DNA of 64,000 bases from Mesorhizobium mediterraneum (lineage in GTDB: Bacteria; Pseudomonadota; Alphaproteobacteria; Rhizobiales; Rhizobiaceae): the NCBI RefSeq assembly GCF_002284565.1, contig NZ_NPKI01000046.1:186001-250000 (forward strand), written 5' to 3'. A program made the position numbers and the translations under genes. The notes under the pieces were generated by a model. It was not told the origin of the DNA and ran no database searches. It saw only the letters and a list, made by a program, of their open reading frames with translations. Of the stretch, positions 32,373 through 41,593 are shown piece after piece; position 1 is the stretch's first letter; every line of letters begins with the position of its first letter.

Positions 32373-33344
32373 TCAATTGGGCGAGACGACGACGCCCCAC
32401 GGCAGCGCGCCGACGGTCACCGACTGAACCGGCTCGTCGGTCGCCACGTCGATGAAGGTGATGTCGTTCGACACACCGTTGGTCGAGATGATGGTCTTCT
32501 GGTCCGGGGTGAAGGCGAGCTGCCAGACGCGTTGGCCGACCAGCACGTATTTCTCGACCTCGTATGTCTCGGTATTGACCACCGCGACGCGGTTGGCCGG
32601 TCCGAGCGCCACATAGGCTTTCTTGCCGTCGGCGGTGATGCGCACACCTACCGGCTGGATGGATTCGGCCCTCAGGCCGGCAATCTCGAAAGTGATCTTC
32701 TGGACGACTTCGCGCGTTTGATTGTCGATCACCGAAACCGTGCCACCGATCTCGGCACTCACCCAGGCCTGCTTGCCGTCGGGCGTGAACTCGACGAAGC
32801 GCGGACGCGCGTCCACCAGCACGTTGTCGGTGATCTCGTGGGACGACGTATCGATGAAATGCGCCATGTTCGTCGTTTCCGACGTGTTGACCATGGTCTT
32901 TCCGTCCGGGCTGATGCCCATGCCCTCCGGTTCGACGCCGACCGGGATCTCGGCCAGCACCTTCTTGCCCTCTATGTCGATAACGGTGACGAGATTGTCG
33001 TCCTCATTGGCGACGTAGAGCGTCTTGCCGTCAGGCGAGAGCACGAAGAGCTCCGGGTCGGGCCCGGAAGGCAAGGTATCGACGATCTCCAGGGTTGCCG
33101 TGTCGATCACCTCGATGGAATCATCGTCGCTGGCGCAGAGATAGACGTGCTTGCCGTCATGCGAGATGGTGATGCCGCGCGGACGCTGCCCGACATTGAC
33201 GGTCTTCACCACCTGCATCGTCGCGGTGTCGACGACGCTCATCGTGTTGTCTTTCTCGTTGGAAACATAGGCCATGTAGGCCGACGCCGGATCGGTCATG
33301 AAGCCGGTCGCCAGAATGGCGAGCGCATAAGCTCCTCTGTGCAC
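32373..33344 (-). CDS. PQQ-associated YVTN beta-propeller protein, exported
   Basis: A 323-residue beta-propeller with repeated YVSNE/YVANE..NTMSVVDTAT units of about 42 residues (for example AYMAYVSNEKDNTMSVVDTA and DGKTLYVANEDDNLVTVID). The start is a GTG at 33344, with GGGAGG 8 nt before it and a signal peptide behind it. ORF extensions to 33476 run into the upstream gene. The family occurs beside PQQ-dependent alcohol oxidation; a binding or scaffold role is inferred. Confidence 0.9.
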   Translation of the reverse strand: MHRGAYALAILATGFMTDPASAYMAYVSNEKDNTMSVVDTATMQVVKTVNVGQRPRGITISHDGKHVYLCASDDDSIEVIDTATLEIVDTLPSGPDPELFVLSPDGKTLYVANEDDNLVTVIDIEGKKVLAEIPVGVEPEGMGISPDGKTMVNTSETTNMAHFIDTSSHEITDNVLVDARPRFVEFTPDGKQAWVSAEIGGTVSVIDNQTREVVQKITFEIAGLRAESIQPVGVRITADGKKAYVALGPANRVAVVNTETYEVEKYVLVGQRVWQLAFTPDQKTIISTNGVSNDITFIDVATDEPVQSVTVGALPWGVVVSPN

Positions 33345-33366
33345 TGAAATTCCCTCCCAATTGGCT

Positions 33367-34617
33367 CTACTTAAGCACGCATTTTGTTTCCGGCTCATCG
33401 ACCCCGAGCGTGTCGAGCTCCGACACCTGGTGCAAAAAACCTTCCTGCGGCGATGTCGAGACGACCGATCGGCCATCGCCGAGGAAGATCGGCTGCCGCA
33501 ATTGCTGGTTCCACTTGCGGAGGGTCAGTTTCTGCCCTTTGAAGGCGGCGATCGAAAAATCGTCGGAGCGGATGAAGTCGGCCATCTTCCGCGGATCGGC
33601 GCCCTGGGTGCGGGTCGCCGCCTCGCCGAGGATGCGCACCGCGGTCCATGCCGCCATATCCTTCGACACCATGCGGCGGCCGTTTGCCTTGGCGAAGCGG
33701 TTCTGGATCTGGGTGCCGCCCCATTGCTCGCTGGCCGGATGCCAGGCCGACGGGGTGAGGCCGGCGGTGCCGGCGACCGGCCGCGGAATCCAGGTGCGGA
33801 ACGGCACGTAGGTGCCGAACACCTCGCTTTCGTCGGCGACCAGCAACACATCGTGCTCCGGCAGGTCCTGGGTGAAGACAGGCATCTGCCGCTGGATCTG
33901 GACGACGCCGGAATCGGTCCGCCGTGCCGTGCCGGTGTCCTTGAATTCCTTTTCGCCGACGATCTCGCCGCCGAAGCGCGTCGCCGCCCGACGTAGCGCC
34001 TCGGCAAAAAGCTGGTCGCGCTCGTGCGAGCCGTAGATCAGCACCCAGCGCCGCCATTGCTTCCAGATGAGATATTGCGCCAGCCCGTCGGCCAGCATGC
34101 TGCGCGTCGGGATGGTGTGGAAGATGTTGGCGCGGCATTCTTCCTCGCGAAGACTGTCGTCGGTGGCGCCGGCATTGAAGATCAACACGCCGTTGTCGCG
34201 GGCAAGATCGGCGATCGACAGCAATTGCCTGGCCGAGAGGTCCGCGACCACGTAGCGGTCGCCTTTGGCGATCATGTCCTGGAAGGCCGGAACGACGTCC
34301 GCGTCCGGCTTTACCTCGGTCACGTCGAGGCTGAATTTCTGGCCGAGGAAGCTGCCGGTCGTGTTGTTGTCGGCAATCGCCACATTGCCGCCGGCAACAC
34401 CTTCATCGCGCGGCGGGACGTCGAGCACCGACAAGGCCAGCTGCGGCGCATACGCACGCAAATAGCCTATCTTGATTTCGGTTAGCTTTTTTTCCGGCTT
34501 GGCCGTTGCGGTCGGTTGCTCGCCCGTCGCTTCCTGGGCCAGCGCGCCCGGAACGTTGACGGTCAGGGAAAAAAAGCACAAAAAGGCCGCGAGAGTGCCC
34601 GGCACCGCGCTCGTCAT
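33367..34617 (-). CDS. Substrate-binding protein of the PQQ-dependent alcohol ABC system
   Basis: A 416-residue exported protein of the family 'ABC transporter substrate-binding protein, PQQ-dependent alcohol dehydrogenase system'. It has a signal peptide ending GALAQ, a type I periplasmic binding fold (EIKIGYLRAYAPQLALSVLD and YVVADLSARQLLSIADLA), and the segments LIYGSHERDQLFAEALRRA and VLLVADESEVFGTYVPFRTW. It is the first gene of the leftward operon, divergent from the mfnB fusion across 223 bp. Its ligand is unknown. Confidence 0.92.
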   Translation of the reverse strand: MTSAVPGTLAAFLCFFSLTVNVPGALAQEATGEQPTATAKPEKKLTEIKIGYLRAYAPQLALSVLDVPPRDEGVAGGNVAIADNNTTGSFLGQKFSLDVTEVKPDADVVPAFQDMIAKGDRYVVADLSARQLLSIADLARDNGVLIFNAGATDDSLREEECRANIFHTIPTRSMLADGLAQYLIWKQWRRWVLIYGSHERDQLFAEALRRAATRFGGEIVGEKEFKDTGTARRTDSGVVQIQRQMPVFTQDLPEHDVLLVADESEVFGTYVPFRTWIPRPVAGTAGLTPSAWHPASEQWGGTQIQNRFAKANGRRMVSKDMAAWTAVRILGEAATRTQGADPRKMADFIRSDDFSIAAFKGQKLTLRKWNQQLRQPIFLGDGRSVVSTSPQEGFLHQVSELDTLGVDEPETKCVLK

Positions 34618-34840
34618 CGATAAAAATTACCCGTTCTTGCGCTAAAGTCCGATTGTTGTCGGACCGGCGCGAAGTCAAGGTGCCCATGATGAGCTTAGCT
34701 GACCGGCAAAATTTATCAAACCCCGAAAGTGGACTTATCGCGTCTGCTTTAGTGTCATGCCTTGTCGCCGGAACGGCAACTGGGCGGATTTCGGTATTCG
34801 GGCCCGAAAGCGTCCTGTCCCTCGTGCCGGAGAAAGTCCA

Positions 34841-36667
34841 ATGACCAAAATGCTGGGCAGCGTCACCGGCGTCGACGAGGCGGAGATCGCGCTCTCAGGC
34901 CGCGTCGACATCATAGACCTGAAGGATCCGAAAGCTGGAGCCCTTGGGGCGGTACCCACCGAAATCATTGGCCAGGCCACCTCATTCATCGCCGGCCGGG
35001 CGCCGGTCAGCGCGGTCTGCGGCGATCTGCCGATGGAACCCGAAACGATCCGCGCCAAGGCCGAAGAGATCGCTGCGACCGGCGTCGATTACGTCAAGAT
35101 AGGCTTCTTTCCGTCGGCAAATGCCGTCGCTTGTGCAGAGGTGCTCGCGCCGCTCGCCGCGCGAACGAAGCTGATCGCCGTGCTGTTCGCCGATCTGGCG
35201 CCGGACTTCGAGCTTTTGCCGATATTTGCCAAACATCGCTTCCATGGCGCGATGGTCGATACCGCGAACAAGGCAAACGGCCGGCTGCTCGATCATCTGC
35301 CGCCCGAGCGTATCCCGGGGTTCGTCGATCGAGCGAAATCGCTTGGTCTGATGGTTGGACTGAGCGGATCGCTGGAAGCCCCCGACATTCCGCGCCTGTT
35401 GCCCTTCGCGCCCGATTTTCTCGGTTTTCGCGGGGCGCTGTGCGGCGACGCCGGCCGCGCGGGTTCGATCAGCGCCGAGGCGGTTTCGCAGATTCGCGAA
35501 TTGGTCCCGCAAGAATCCCGGGCCGGCGGCCCGTCGAGCGTCGACTACCGCCTGCTGGCGGCGAGGGGCTATTCGCCCGGCACCGACCCGACACTGGGCA
35601 CGGACAAGATCTTCGTGCGGGACTTTGTCCTGCCGGTCCAGATCGGCGCCTACAGCTTCGAGCACGGCCATACACAAAAGGTGCGTTTCGACGTGACCGC
35701 CGACGTGCTGCAGGTCACCGATCATCCCGAAGACATGCGCCATGTATTCTCCTACGACATCATCATGGACGGCATTCGCACCATCGTCGCGCGGGGCCAT
35801 ATCCAGCTTAGCGAGGCGCTGGCCGAGCAGGTAGCGACGTATATTCTGGAGAACCCGCGTGTGGTGCGCGTCACGGTAAGGGTGGAAAAACTCGAACTCG
35901 GCCCAGGCGGCGTCGGCGTCGAGATCGAGCGCAAGCGCCAAGCGGCAGGCCGCGGCGTTGCCTCCGGCCCTACCGGCCGAAAAGACCAAAGCGCTGTTTC
36001 CCAGCCGCGACAGCAAAGGCCTGAGGTCATCAGGCCAACCATTGTCAAGCTCGGCGGCAGCACGGCCCGTGCGGCGGAAATGGAGAACTGGATCGCGGCG
36101 CTGGCAGGCTCCAAGCTGCCGATCGTGATCGTGCCCGGCGGCGGGCAGTTTGCCGACCAGGTGCGAGAGAGCCAGATTTACATGGATTTTTCCGACGCCG
36201 CTGCCCACGCCATGGCGATCCTCGCCATGGAGCAGTTCGGCCAGGTCATCCTCGACCGGCATGAAAGGCTGGTGCCGGCGCGGTCGCTGGACGAAATGGT
36301 GCGAGCATTGGATGAGGGGAAAGTCCCGGTGTGGCTACCGTCGTCATTGGCTCTGCCGGCGCCGGACATTCCGGCTTCCTGGGACATGACTTCCGATTCC
36401 CTTGCCGCCTGGCTTGCCGGCAAGCTCGGCGCGAAGGCGCTGCTCCTGATCAAGCAAACCGGCGCTTTCTTCGGCAGCGACACTATCGACGGCCTGACGG
36501 CCAGAGGCATCGTCGACGCCGGCTTCGCCGCCATGCTGCCCAACGGTGTCGATTTCCATCTCGCCGGCCCGAAAGATGCCGCCGAGGCCGGGGCGCTGCT
36601 CGCGTCGGGCAATCTGCCCGGCATCGCGATCGCGGCTCCGACCCGGCCGGCAAGAAAAGCAGGGTAG
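34841..36667 (+). CDS. Trifunctional MfnB - dihydroneopterin aldolase-like - MfnE-like fusion
   Basis: A 608-residue fusion. Residues about 1-230 are (5-formylfuran-3-yl)methyl phosphate synthase (MfnB, DUF556), with the Schiff-base Lys in DIIDLKDPKAGALG (K28). Residues about 254-365 are a FolB-like domain (IGAYSFEHGHTQKVRFDV, Glu in SEALAEQVA, Lys in VEKLEL). Residues about 399-606 are an amino-acid-kinase fold (VKLGGS, VPGGGQFADQ, MTSDSLAAW) like MfnE, which phosphorylates the furan intermediate. Start 34841 has GGAG about 8 nt upstream. It joins methylofuran and pterin steps in one chain and heads a four-gene operon. Confidence 0.88.
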   Translation: MTKMLGSVTGVDEAEIALSGRVDIIDLKDPKAGALGAVPTEIIGQATSFIAGRAPVSAVCGDLPMEPETIRAKAEEIAATGVDYVKIGFFPSANAVACAEVLAPLAARTKLIAVLFADLAPDFELLPIFAKHRFHGAMVDTANKANGRLLDHLPPERIPGFVDRAKSLGLMVGLSGSLEAPDIPRLLPFAPDFLGFRGALCGDAGRAGSISAEAVSQIRELVPQESRAGGPSSVDYRLLAARGYSPGTDPTLGTDKIFVRDFVLPVQIGAYSFEHGHTQKVRFDVTADVLQVTDHPEDMRHVFSYDIIMDGIRTIVARGHIQLSEALAEQVATYILENPRVVRVTVRVEKLELGPGGVGVEIERKRQAAGRGVASGPTGRKDQSAVSQPRQQRPEVIRPTIVKLGGSTARAAEMENWIAALAGSKLPIVIVPGGGQFADQVRESQIYMDFSDAAAHAMAILAMEQFGQVILDRHERLVPARSLDEMVRALDEGKVPVWLPSSLALPAPDIPASWDMTSDSLAAWLAGKLGAKALLLIKQTGAFFGSDTIDGLTARGIVDAGFAAMLPNGVDFHLAGPKDAAEAGALLASGNLPGIAIAAPTRPARKAG

Positions 36668-36670
36668 GCG

Positions 36671-37222
36671 ATGGCGAAGCTGCATACGCCGCGCTGGGCA
36701 TGGGTTCTGACCGGTTCCGGTCATTTTTTTACGGAGAGCTTCGCACTCATTCACCAACTCGAGCATTGTGATGTCTTCGTGTCGAAAGCCGCCAACGAAG
36801 TGCTGCGCATGTACAAGCTCAAGCTCGATTTCCCGGAGACGACGCGCGTGCTGCACGACAAGACAGCGAGCGCGATCCCGGTCGGCGAATTCTATCACGG
36901 TGTCTATCATACGGTCGTGGTGGCGCCGGCCAGTTCCAACACGGTCGCCAAATGCGTGCACGGCATTTCCGACACGCTCGCCACCAATGTCTTTGCCCAA
37001 GCGGGAAAATGCCGGGTGCCGGCCATCGTCTTTGCTTGCGATACCGCGCCGGAACTCGAAACCATGGCGCCGCATGGTCTGGTCAAGGTCTATCCGCGCA
37101 GCATCGACCTGGAGAACACCAACCAGCTGAAGAGCTTCGAGCGGACCCAGGTGGTCGAGTCGCTTGCCGAACTCGAAGCCTCGGTCAGACGGCGCCACGC
37201 CGAACTCGCAAGCCATGGCTGA
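36671..37222 (+). CDS. Archaeal-type flavoprotein (DmrB/AfpA-like)
   Basis: A 183-residue protein of the flavoprotein (PF02441-type) fold: WVLTGSGHFFTESF, VVVAPASSNTVAKCVHGISDTLATN and CDTAPELETMAP. In methylotrophs and methanogens such proteins reduce dihydromethanopterin to the active tetrahydro form. It starts 4 bp after the fusion gene and overlaps the next gene by 8 bp. A role in H4MPT maturation is inferred from family and position. Confidence 0.85.
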   Translation: MAKLHTPRWAWVLTGSGHFFTESFALIHQLEHCDVFVSKAANEVLRMYKLKLDFPETTRVLHDKTASAIPVGEFYHGVYHTVVVAPASSNTVAKCVHGISDTLATNVFAQAGKCRVPAIVFACDTAPELETMAPHGLVKVYPRSIDLENTNQLKSFERTQVVESLAELEASVRRRHAELASHG

Positions 37223-38609
37223 GCGGCTGGCCTTTCTTACCGGTCATTTGGCCAAGGTCCGGCTGGAAAGGCTGCTGGCCGGACTGGGCGAAACCGAATT
37301 TGCGTGGGAGATCATCGACATCGGCGTCAAGGTCGCGGCGCTGATGAGCGAAGACATCATCAAGCGGCGGCTCACCCTGACCGGCGGCACCGACCGCGTC
37401 ATCCTGCCCGGCCGCTATCGCGGGGACATCGAGCATCTGTCGAGCCATTTCGGCGTTCCCTTTGTACGCGGCCCCGACGAGATCGCCGATCTGCCGGCCT
37501 TTCTCGGCCGGGCGGGCGTCCCGCCCGACCTTTCGCGTCACGACATGCGCATCTTCGCCGAAATCGTCGATGCGCCGATGCTGTCGGTCGAGGCGCTGGT
37601 GGCGAGGGCACGGATGCTGGCTGCGGCCGGCGCCGACGTGATCGATCTCGGCTGCCTGCCGGAAACACGGTTTCCACTGTTGGAAGCGGCCGTGCTCGAG
37701 CTGAAGGCACAGGGATTTCTGGTCAGTGTCGATTCCGCCAGCACGGACGAACTGTCGATCGGCGCACGCGCCGGCGCGGACTATCTTCTCAGCCTCGACG
37801 AGAACACGCTGCCATTGGCCTTCGACGACAAGGCTGTACCGGTGCTGATCCCGTCGACGCCGGGCGATTTGGATTCGCTCGGCCGGGCCATCGCAGCGGC
37901 GCAAAAGGCCGGCATCGCCTTCATCGCCGATCCCGTGCTCGACCCGATCCATTTCGGCTTTGCCGCCTCACTCGGGCGCTTCATCGAGGCGCGCCGCCGC
38001 TGGCCCGAGGTCGAGCTGCTGATGGGCACCGGCAATCTCACCGAATTGACCGATGCCGACAGTTCCGGCGTCACCGCCGTTCTGGCCGGGCTCTGCTCGG
38101 AACTTCAGATCCGGAACGTGCTTGCCGTTCATGTCAGCCCGCACACGCTGCGAACGATCGAGGAGCACGATATTGCCCGCCGCATTCTGTTTGCGGCGAA
38201 GAACGACGGCGCGCTGCCGCGGAGTTACCATCCTGGGCTGCTGCAGGTTCACGACCGCAAGCCGTTCACGGCCTCGACCGGGGATATCGATACATTGGCA
38301 GCCGAGGTGCGCGACACCAACTTCCGCATCATGACTGCCGAGGACGGCATCCATGTCTTCAACGGCAAGGGGCATGCGGTTGCCACGGATGCGTTCGAAC
38401 TCTTTGCCGGGCTTGGCGTTGAGGCGGATGGCGCGCACGCGTTCTATCTCGGCGCGGAACTGATGAAGGCCGAGATCGCGTGGCGCCTCGGCAAGCGCTA
38501 TGTGCAGGACGAGCCCCTCGCATGGGGCGTTGCCGCGCCGGCTCCCGAAACCGACCGCACCCGTCTTGCGGAAGCGGGCCACACGCTTCGCGCGAAGAAA
38601 GAGCGCTAA
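37215..38609 (+). CDS. Dihydropteroate synthase-related protein of H4MPT biosynthesis
   Basis: A 464-residue protein of the DHPS-related family (archaeal MJ0107-like, with the DUF6513-type N-terminal domain). The C-terminal half is TIM-barrel-like (AAGADVIDLGCLPETRFPLL, GFLVSVDSASTDELSIGA, VELLMGTGNLTELTD). It is thought to couple the pterin to the ribofuranosyl-aminobenzene unit made by MptG, replacing FolP. ATG 37215 overlaps the flavoprotein end by 8 bp. Confidence 0.85.
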   Translation: MAERLAFLTGHLAKVRLERLLAGLGETEFAWEIIDIGVKVAALMSEDIIKRRLTLTGGTDRVILPGRYRGDIEHLSSHFGVPFVRGPDEIADLPAFLGRAGVPPDLSRHDMRIFAEIVDAPMLSVEALVARARMLAAAGADVIDLGCLPETRFPLLEAAVLELKAQGFLVSVDSASTDELSIGARAGADYLLSLDENTLPLAFDDKAVPVLIPSTPGDLDSLGRAIAAAQKAGIAFIADPVLDPIHFGFAASLGRFIEARRRWPEVELLMGTGNLTELTDADSSGVTAVLAGLCSELQIRNVLAVHVSPHTLRTIEEHDIARRILFAAKNDGALPRSYHPGLLQVHDRKPFTASTGDIDTLAAEVRDTNFRIMTAEDGIHVFNGKGHAVATDAFELFAGLGVEADGAHAFYLGAELMKAEIAWRLGKRYVQDEPLAWGVAAPAPETDRTRLAEAGHTLRAKKER

Positions 38610-38612
38610 ACC

Positions 38613-39203
38613 ATGCCCTATATCAGAGAATCGATCATCACCACCGTCAACAAGGCCGGCGGCGTCCATATCGCGCCGATCGGCATCATCGCCGAGAAGG
38701 ACGGCTGGGTCATCGCGCCGTTCCGGCCGTCGGTCACGCTCGACAATCTCGCCGAAGTGCCGTTCGCCATCGCCAATTACACCGACGACGTGCGCATCTT
38801 TGCCGGCTGCCTGACCGGCCGCAAGCATTGGCCAACCGTTGCGGTCGACGGGTTTCCGGTGCCGCGGCTCAAGGCGGCGCTCGCGCATTCTGTCCTCGAA
38901 GTCGAGAGTGTCGATGACGATGGCATGCGACCTCGCCATTTCTGCCGCGTGGTGCAGGAGGAAACGCATGCGCCGTTCACCGGCCTCAACCGCGCCAAGG
39001 CGGCGGTGCTGGAACTGGCCATCCTGGTCAGCCGGCTCGGCATGCTGCCGCGCGACAAGATCGAGGCGGAGATAGCCTATCTTTCGATCGCCATCGAAAA
39101 GACCGCGGGCGAGGGCGAAAAGGAAGCCTGGGACTGGCTGATGCAGCGTGTCGGCGATCACCTGTCGGGCGAGGATGCCAGCGGCGAGGATGCGCGGGGC
39201 TGA
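38613..39203 (+). CDS. DUF447 flavin-binding-like protein
   Basis: A 196-residue protein of the DUF447 family (FMN-binding split-barrel in archaeal members). It begins MPYIRESIITTVNKAGGVHI, with APIGIIAEKDGWVIAPFRPS and NRAKAAVLELAILVSRLGML. It lies 4 bp after the DHPS-related gene and is the last gene of the operon. The C-terminal GEDASGEDARG is a low-complexity tail. It occurs with H4MPT genes; the reaction is unknown. Confidence 0.85.
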   Translation: MPYIRESIITTVNKAGGVHIAPIGIIAEKDGWVIAPFRPSVTLDNLAEVPFAIANYTDDVRIFAGCLTGRKHWPTVAVDGFPVPRLKAALAHSVLEVESVDDDGMRPRHFCRVVQEETHAPFTGLNRAKAAVLELAILVSRLGMLPRDKIEAEIAYLSIAIEKTAGEGEKEAWDWLMQRVGDHLSGEDASGEDARG

Positions 39204-39520
39204 GCCGGATATGCTGAACCAGGGTAAGCGTCCGGGCTGACGCGTTTTAGCATGCTACACGGTGGCGCTGATCTCAAACGGCGGTGTTCGACCTTTTGCG
39301 GGCATTGAGCCCGGTATGCACGATGACCGGAGTGGAGCCGGTAGCGGACTGACGGCTTCTATTTGCTAATATACCAACGCAAACGTGCAAATCCGCGTTT
39401 TCTGCCCAAAGACAACGTCTTCCTAGCTAGAACTGTTTTGAGGTGATGATAGCATTGCGTTGCGCCTTACGAGCAGGAGGCGGAGCGGTAGCGGATCAAG
39501 TTGCAGATAGGTCGGACCCA
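39204..39520. other. 317-bp spacer at the left edge of the accessory insert
   Basis: No gene is supported. A frame opens at 39443 (ATG right after GAGGTG) and continues into the GHKL gene, but I start that gene at 39521. The stretch around 39360-39400 (TTTGCTAATATACCAACGC) is AT-rich and may carry the promoter. Confidence 0.5.
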
Positions 39521-41593
39521 ATGAACCAGATTATCGCCCTGCAGCCAGGAATGCTTCGAACCAACCTCAGGGGGCAGATCCGGCAGACACAGCTTCCGAA
39601 ATGGAAGGCGCTACTTCCGCTGTTCGAGGCGGTGATGAACTCTTTCCAAGCAATTCAGGACGCGAAGTCCGACAGGCGGCATCGTGTCACGATCGTCGTG
39701 GAGCGCGCCGAAAATCTGCTCGGCGAGGACAACGCCCCTATCGTCGGCTTCGAGATCCGCGATACCGGCATCGGCTTCACCGACGAGAACTTCGACTCGT
39801 TCAACACTGCGTATTCGGAACATAAGTACGAGCGCGGCGGGAAAGGCCTCGGCCGGTTCATGTGGCTCAAGGCCTTCGAGACGGTCCATGTGAGAACGAC
39901 TTTCCAAGCCCAGGACGGCGATGACGAGCCAAGTCACTGGCTGCGGGATTTCGAGTTCGGCTTTGACTACGACCCCGATGCGGCCAGCGCGGCGCAGATC
40001 GATAGCGGTGCGTCAGGAACCACGGTCAGACTCGCGGGCTTCCTTTCGCCCTATTGCGAGGAATGCCCGGCCGACATTGAGATACTGGCGCAGCGACTGG
40101 CCGAGCATTTCATCCTCGTCCTGATGCAACCGGAATGCCCCGAGGTCGAGATCCATGACGGCGGCATCAAGCTGTCCCTCAACAAAGTGTTCGACGAGAA
40201 CTTCCAGCGCGGCGGGCACAGCGGGAACTTCGAGTTAGCCGGGCGAAGTTTCCGCATCGACGGGTTTCGCCTCCACTCGCCCCGCGCATCGAAACATCGC
40301 CTGATCTACGCGGCAAACTCGCGCGCGGTGATCACCGAAAGGCTCGACCAGTTCATCCCCAACTTCATTGGGCGGCTGCAAGACGAGAAGGGTGGCAGTT
40401 TCGTCTACCTCGCGGTGGTCCAAGGGGACTACCTCAACGATAGGGTCAACAATTTCCGCACCGACTTCGACATGCGCGAGGAACTGGAGGACGGACAAGA
40501 CGATCTGCTTCAAGTAGAAGACCTGCGACGGTCCGACATCCGGACGGAATGCCTTGCGTTTGTGCAACGAGACCTCGCCGAGCTGATCGACAGCCTTAAC
40601 ACCGCAAAAGCCAAGCGGGTCCGGGATTACGTCCGAACGGAAGCTCCACAGTACAAACCCCTTCTTCGCTACCTGGATCAGTTCATCGGCTCAATCTCGC
40701 CGAACGCCTCCAAAATGGACATGGAGTTAGCGCTCCACCGGGAACTCCATCAACGCGAGGTCAGCCTAAAAAGGGAAGGATCCCGCATACTGACCGAGGC
40801 AGCCAGGCAGGAGGACTACGAAGGGTACCGTCAGCGCCTGTCGGAATTCATGGAGCGTTCGAACGAACTCGGCGTCTCGGCCCTCGCCCAGTACGTATCC
40901 CACCGCAAGATCATCATCGACCTGTTGGAGAAGGCGCTCTCCAACGACAAGCGGACGGCCAAGTATCCGCTCGAGGAGGCGGTCCACAATATCCTGTTCC
41001 CGATGAGGGCCACGGACCAGGATATCCTCTATTCGCAACAGAACCTTTGGATCATCGACGAACGCCTCAACTTCCATTCGTTCATCGCTTCCGACCGGCC
41101 CCTCAACTCCCACACCGATTTCACTTCGGAATCACGGAAGCGGCCGGACCTTTTCATCTTCGACCGGAAGATTGCATTCTCCGAAAAGCCCGACGACGGG
41201 ATGCCTCTCAATAGCATCACCGTCATCGAGTTCAAACGACCGCAGCGGGACGACTACACCGGCGACGACAATCCGCTCAGACAAGTGTTCGAACAGATAC
41301 AGCTCATTCGCGGTGGCCAGTTCAAGGATGACAACGGCCGGCCGTTGTCGGTTGCGGGGGACAAGATACCAGCTTTCGCTTACGTCGTCTGCGACATCAC
41401 GCCGAGCATGCACGCCGAGCTGAAGATGTCGGACGCGATGCCTACGCCGGACCAGCGCTCCTATTACGGATATCACCGGACCTTCGGGATCTATTTCGAG
41501 GTCATCGACTACGGCCGGCTTCTTGCCGATGCCAAGCGTCGCAACCGCGTCTTCTTCGACCGCCTGAACCTCATGGACGCGCAGCTCCCCTAG
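39521..41593 (+). CDS. GHKL ATPase with C-terminal PD-(D/E)XK-like nuclease motif (defence candidate)
   Basis: A 690-residue protein. The N-terminus is a GHKL ATPase (Hsp90/MutL/MORC type): N-box E36xxxN40 in LFEAVMNSFQAI, G1 DTGIGF (81-86), G2 GGKGLGR (106-112) and SGTTVRLAG. The C-terminal region carries RPDLFIFDRK (D543) followed after 27 residues by E570-F-K572 in VIEFKRP, the pattern of PD-(D/E)XK nucleases, then a conserved block FEQIQLIRGG. Nothing ties it to C1 metabolism. It stands alone, apart from a methyltransferase gene 330 bp downstream. A longer start at 39443 is possible. Confidence 0.75.
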   Translation: MNQIIALQPGMLRTNLRGQIRQTQLPKWKALLPLFEAVMNSFQAIQDAKSDRRHRVTIVVERAENLLGEDNAPIVGFEIRDTGIGFTDENFDSFNTAYSEHKYERGGKGLGRFMWLKAFETVHVRTTFQAQDGDDEPSHWLRDFEFGFDYDPDAASAAQIDSGASGTTVRLAGFLSPYCEECPADIEILAQRLAEHFILVLMQPECPEVEIHDGGIKLSLNKVFDENFQRGGHSGNFELAGRSFRIDGFRLHSPRASKHRLIYAANSRAVITERLDQFIPNFIGRLQDEKGGSFVYLAVVQGDYLNDRVNNFRTDFDMREELEDGQDDLLQVEDLRRSDIRTECLAFVQRDLAELIDSLNTAKAKRVRDYVRTEAPQYKPLLRYLDQFIGSISPNASKMDMELALHRELHQREVSLKREGSRILTEAARQEDYEGYRQRLSEFMERSNELGVSALAQYVSHRKIIIDLLEKALSNDKRTAKYPLEEAVHNILFPMRATDQDILYSQQNLWIIDERLNFHSFIASDRPLNSHTDFTSESRKRPDLFIFDRKIAFSEKPDDGMPLNSITVIEFKRPQRDDYTGDDNPLRQVFEQIQLIRGGQFKDDNGRPLSVAGDKIPAFAYVVCDITPSMHAELKMSDAMPTPDQRSYYGYHRTFGIYFEVIDYGRLLADAKRRNRVFFDRLNLMDAQLP

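Noticed and set aside
39443..39520. N-terminal extension of the GHKL protein to ATG 39443
   Set aside because: GAGGTG sits directly on the ATG, and the extra 26 residues look non-coding; not fully excluded.
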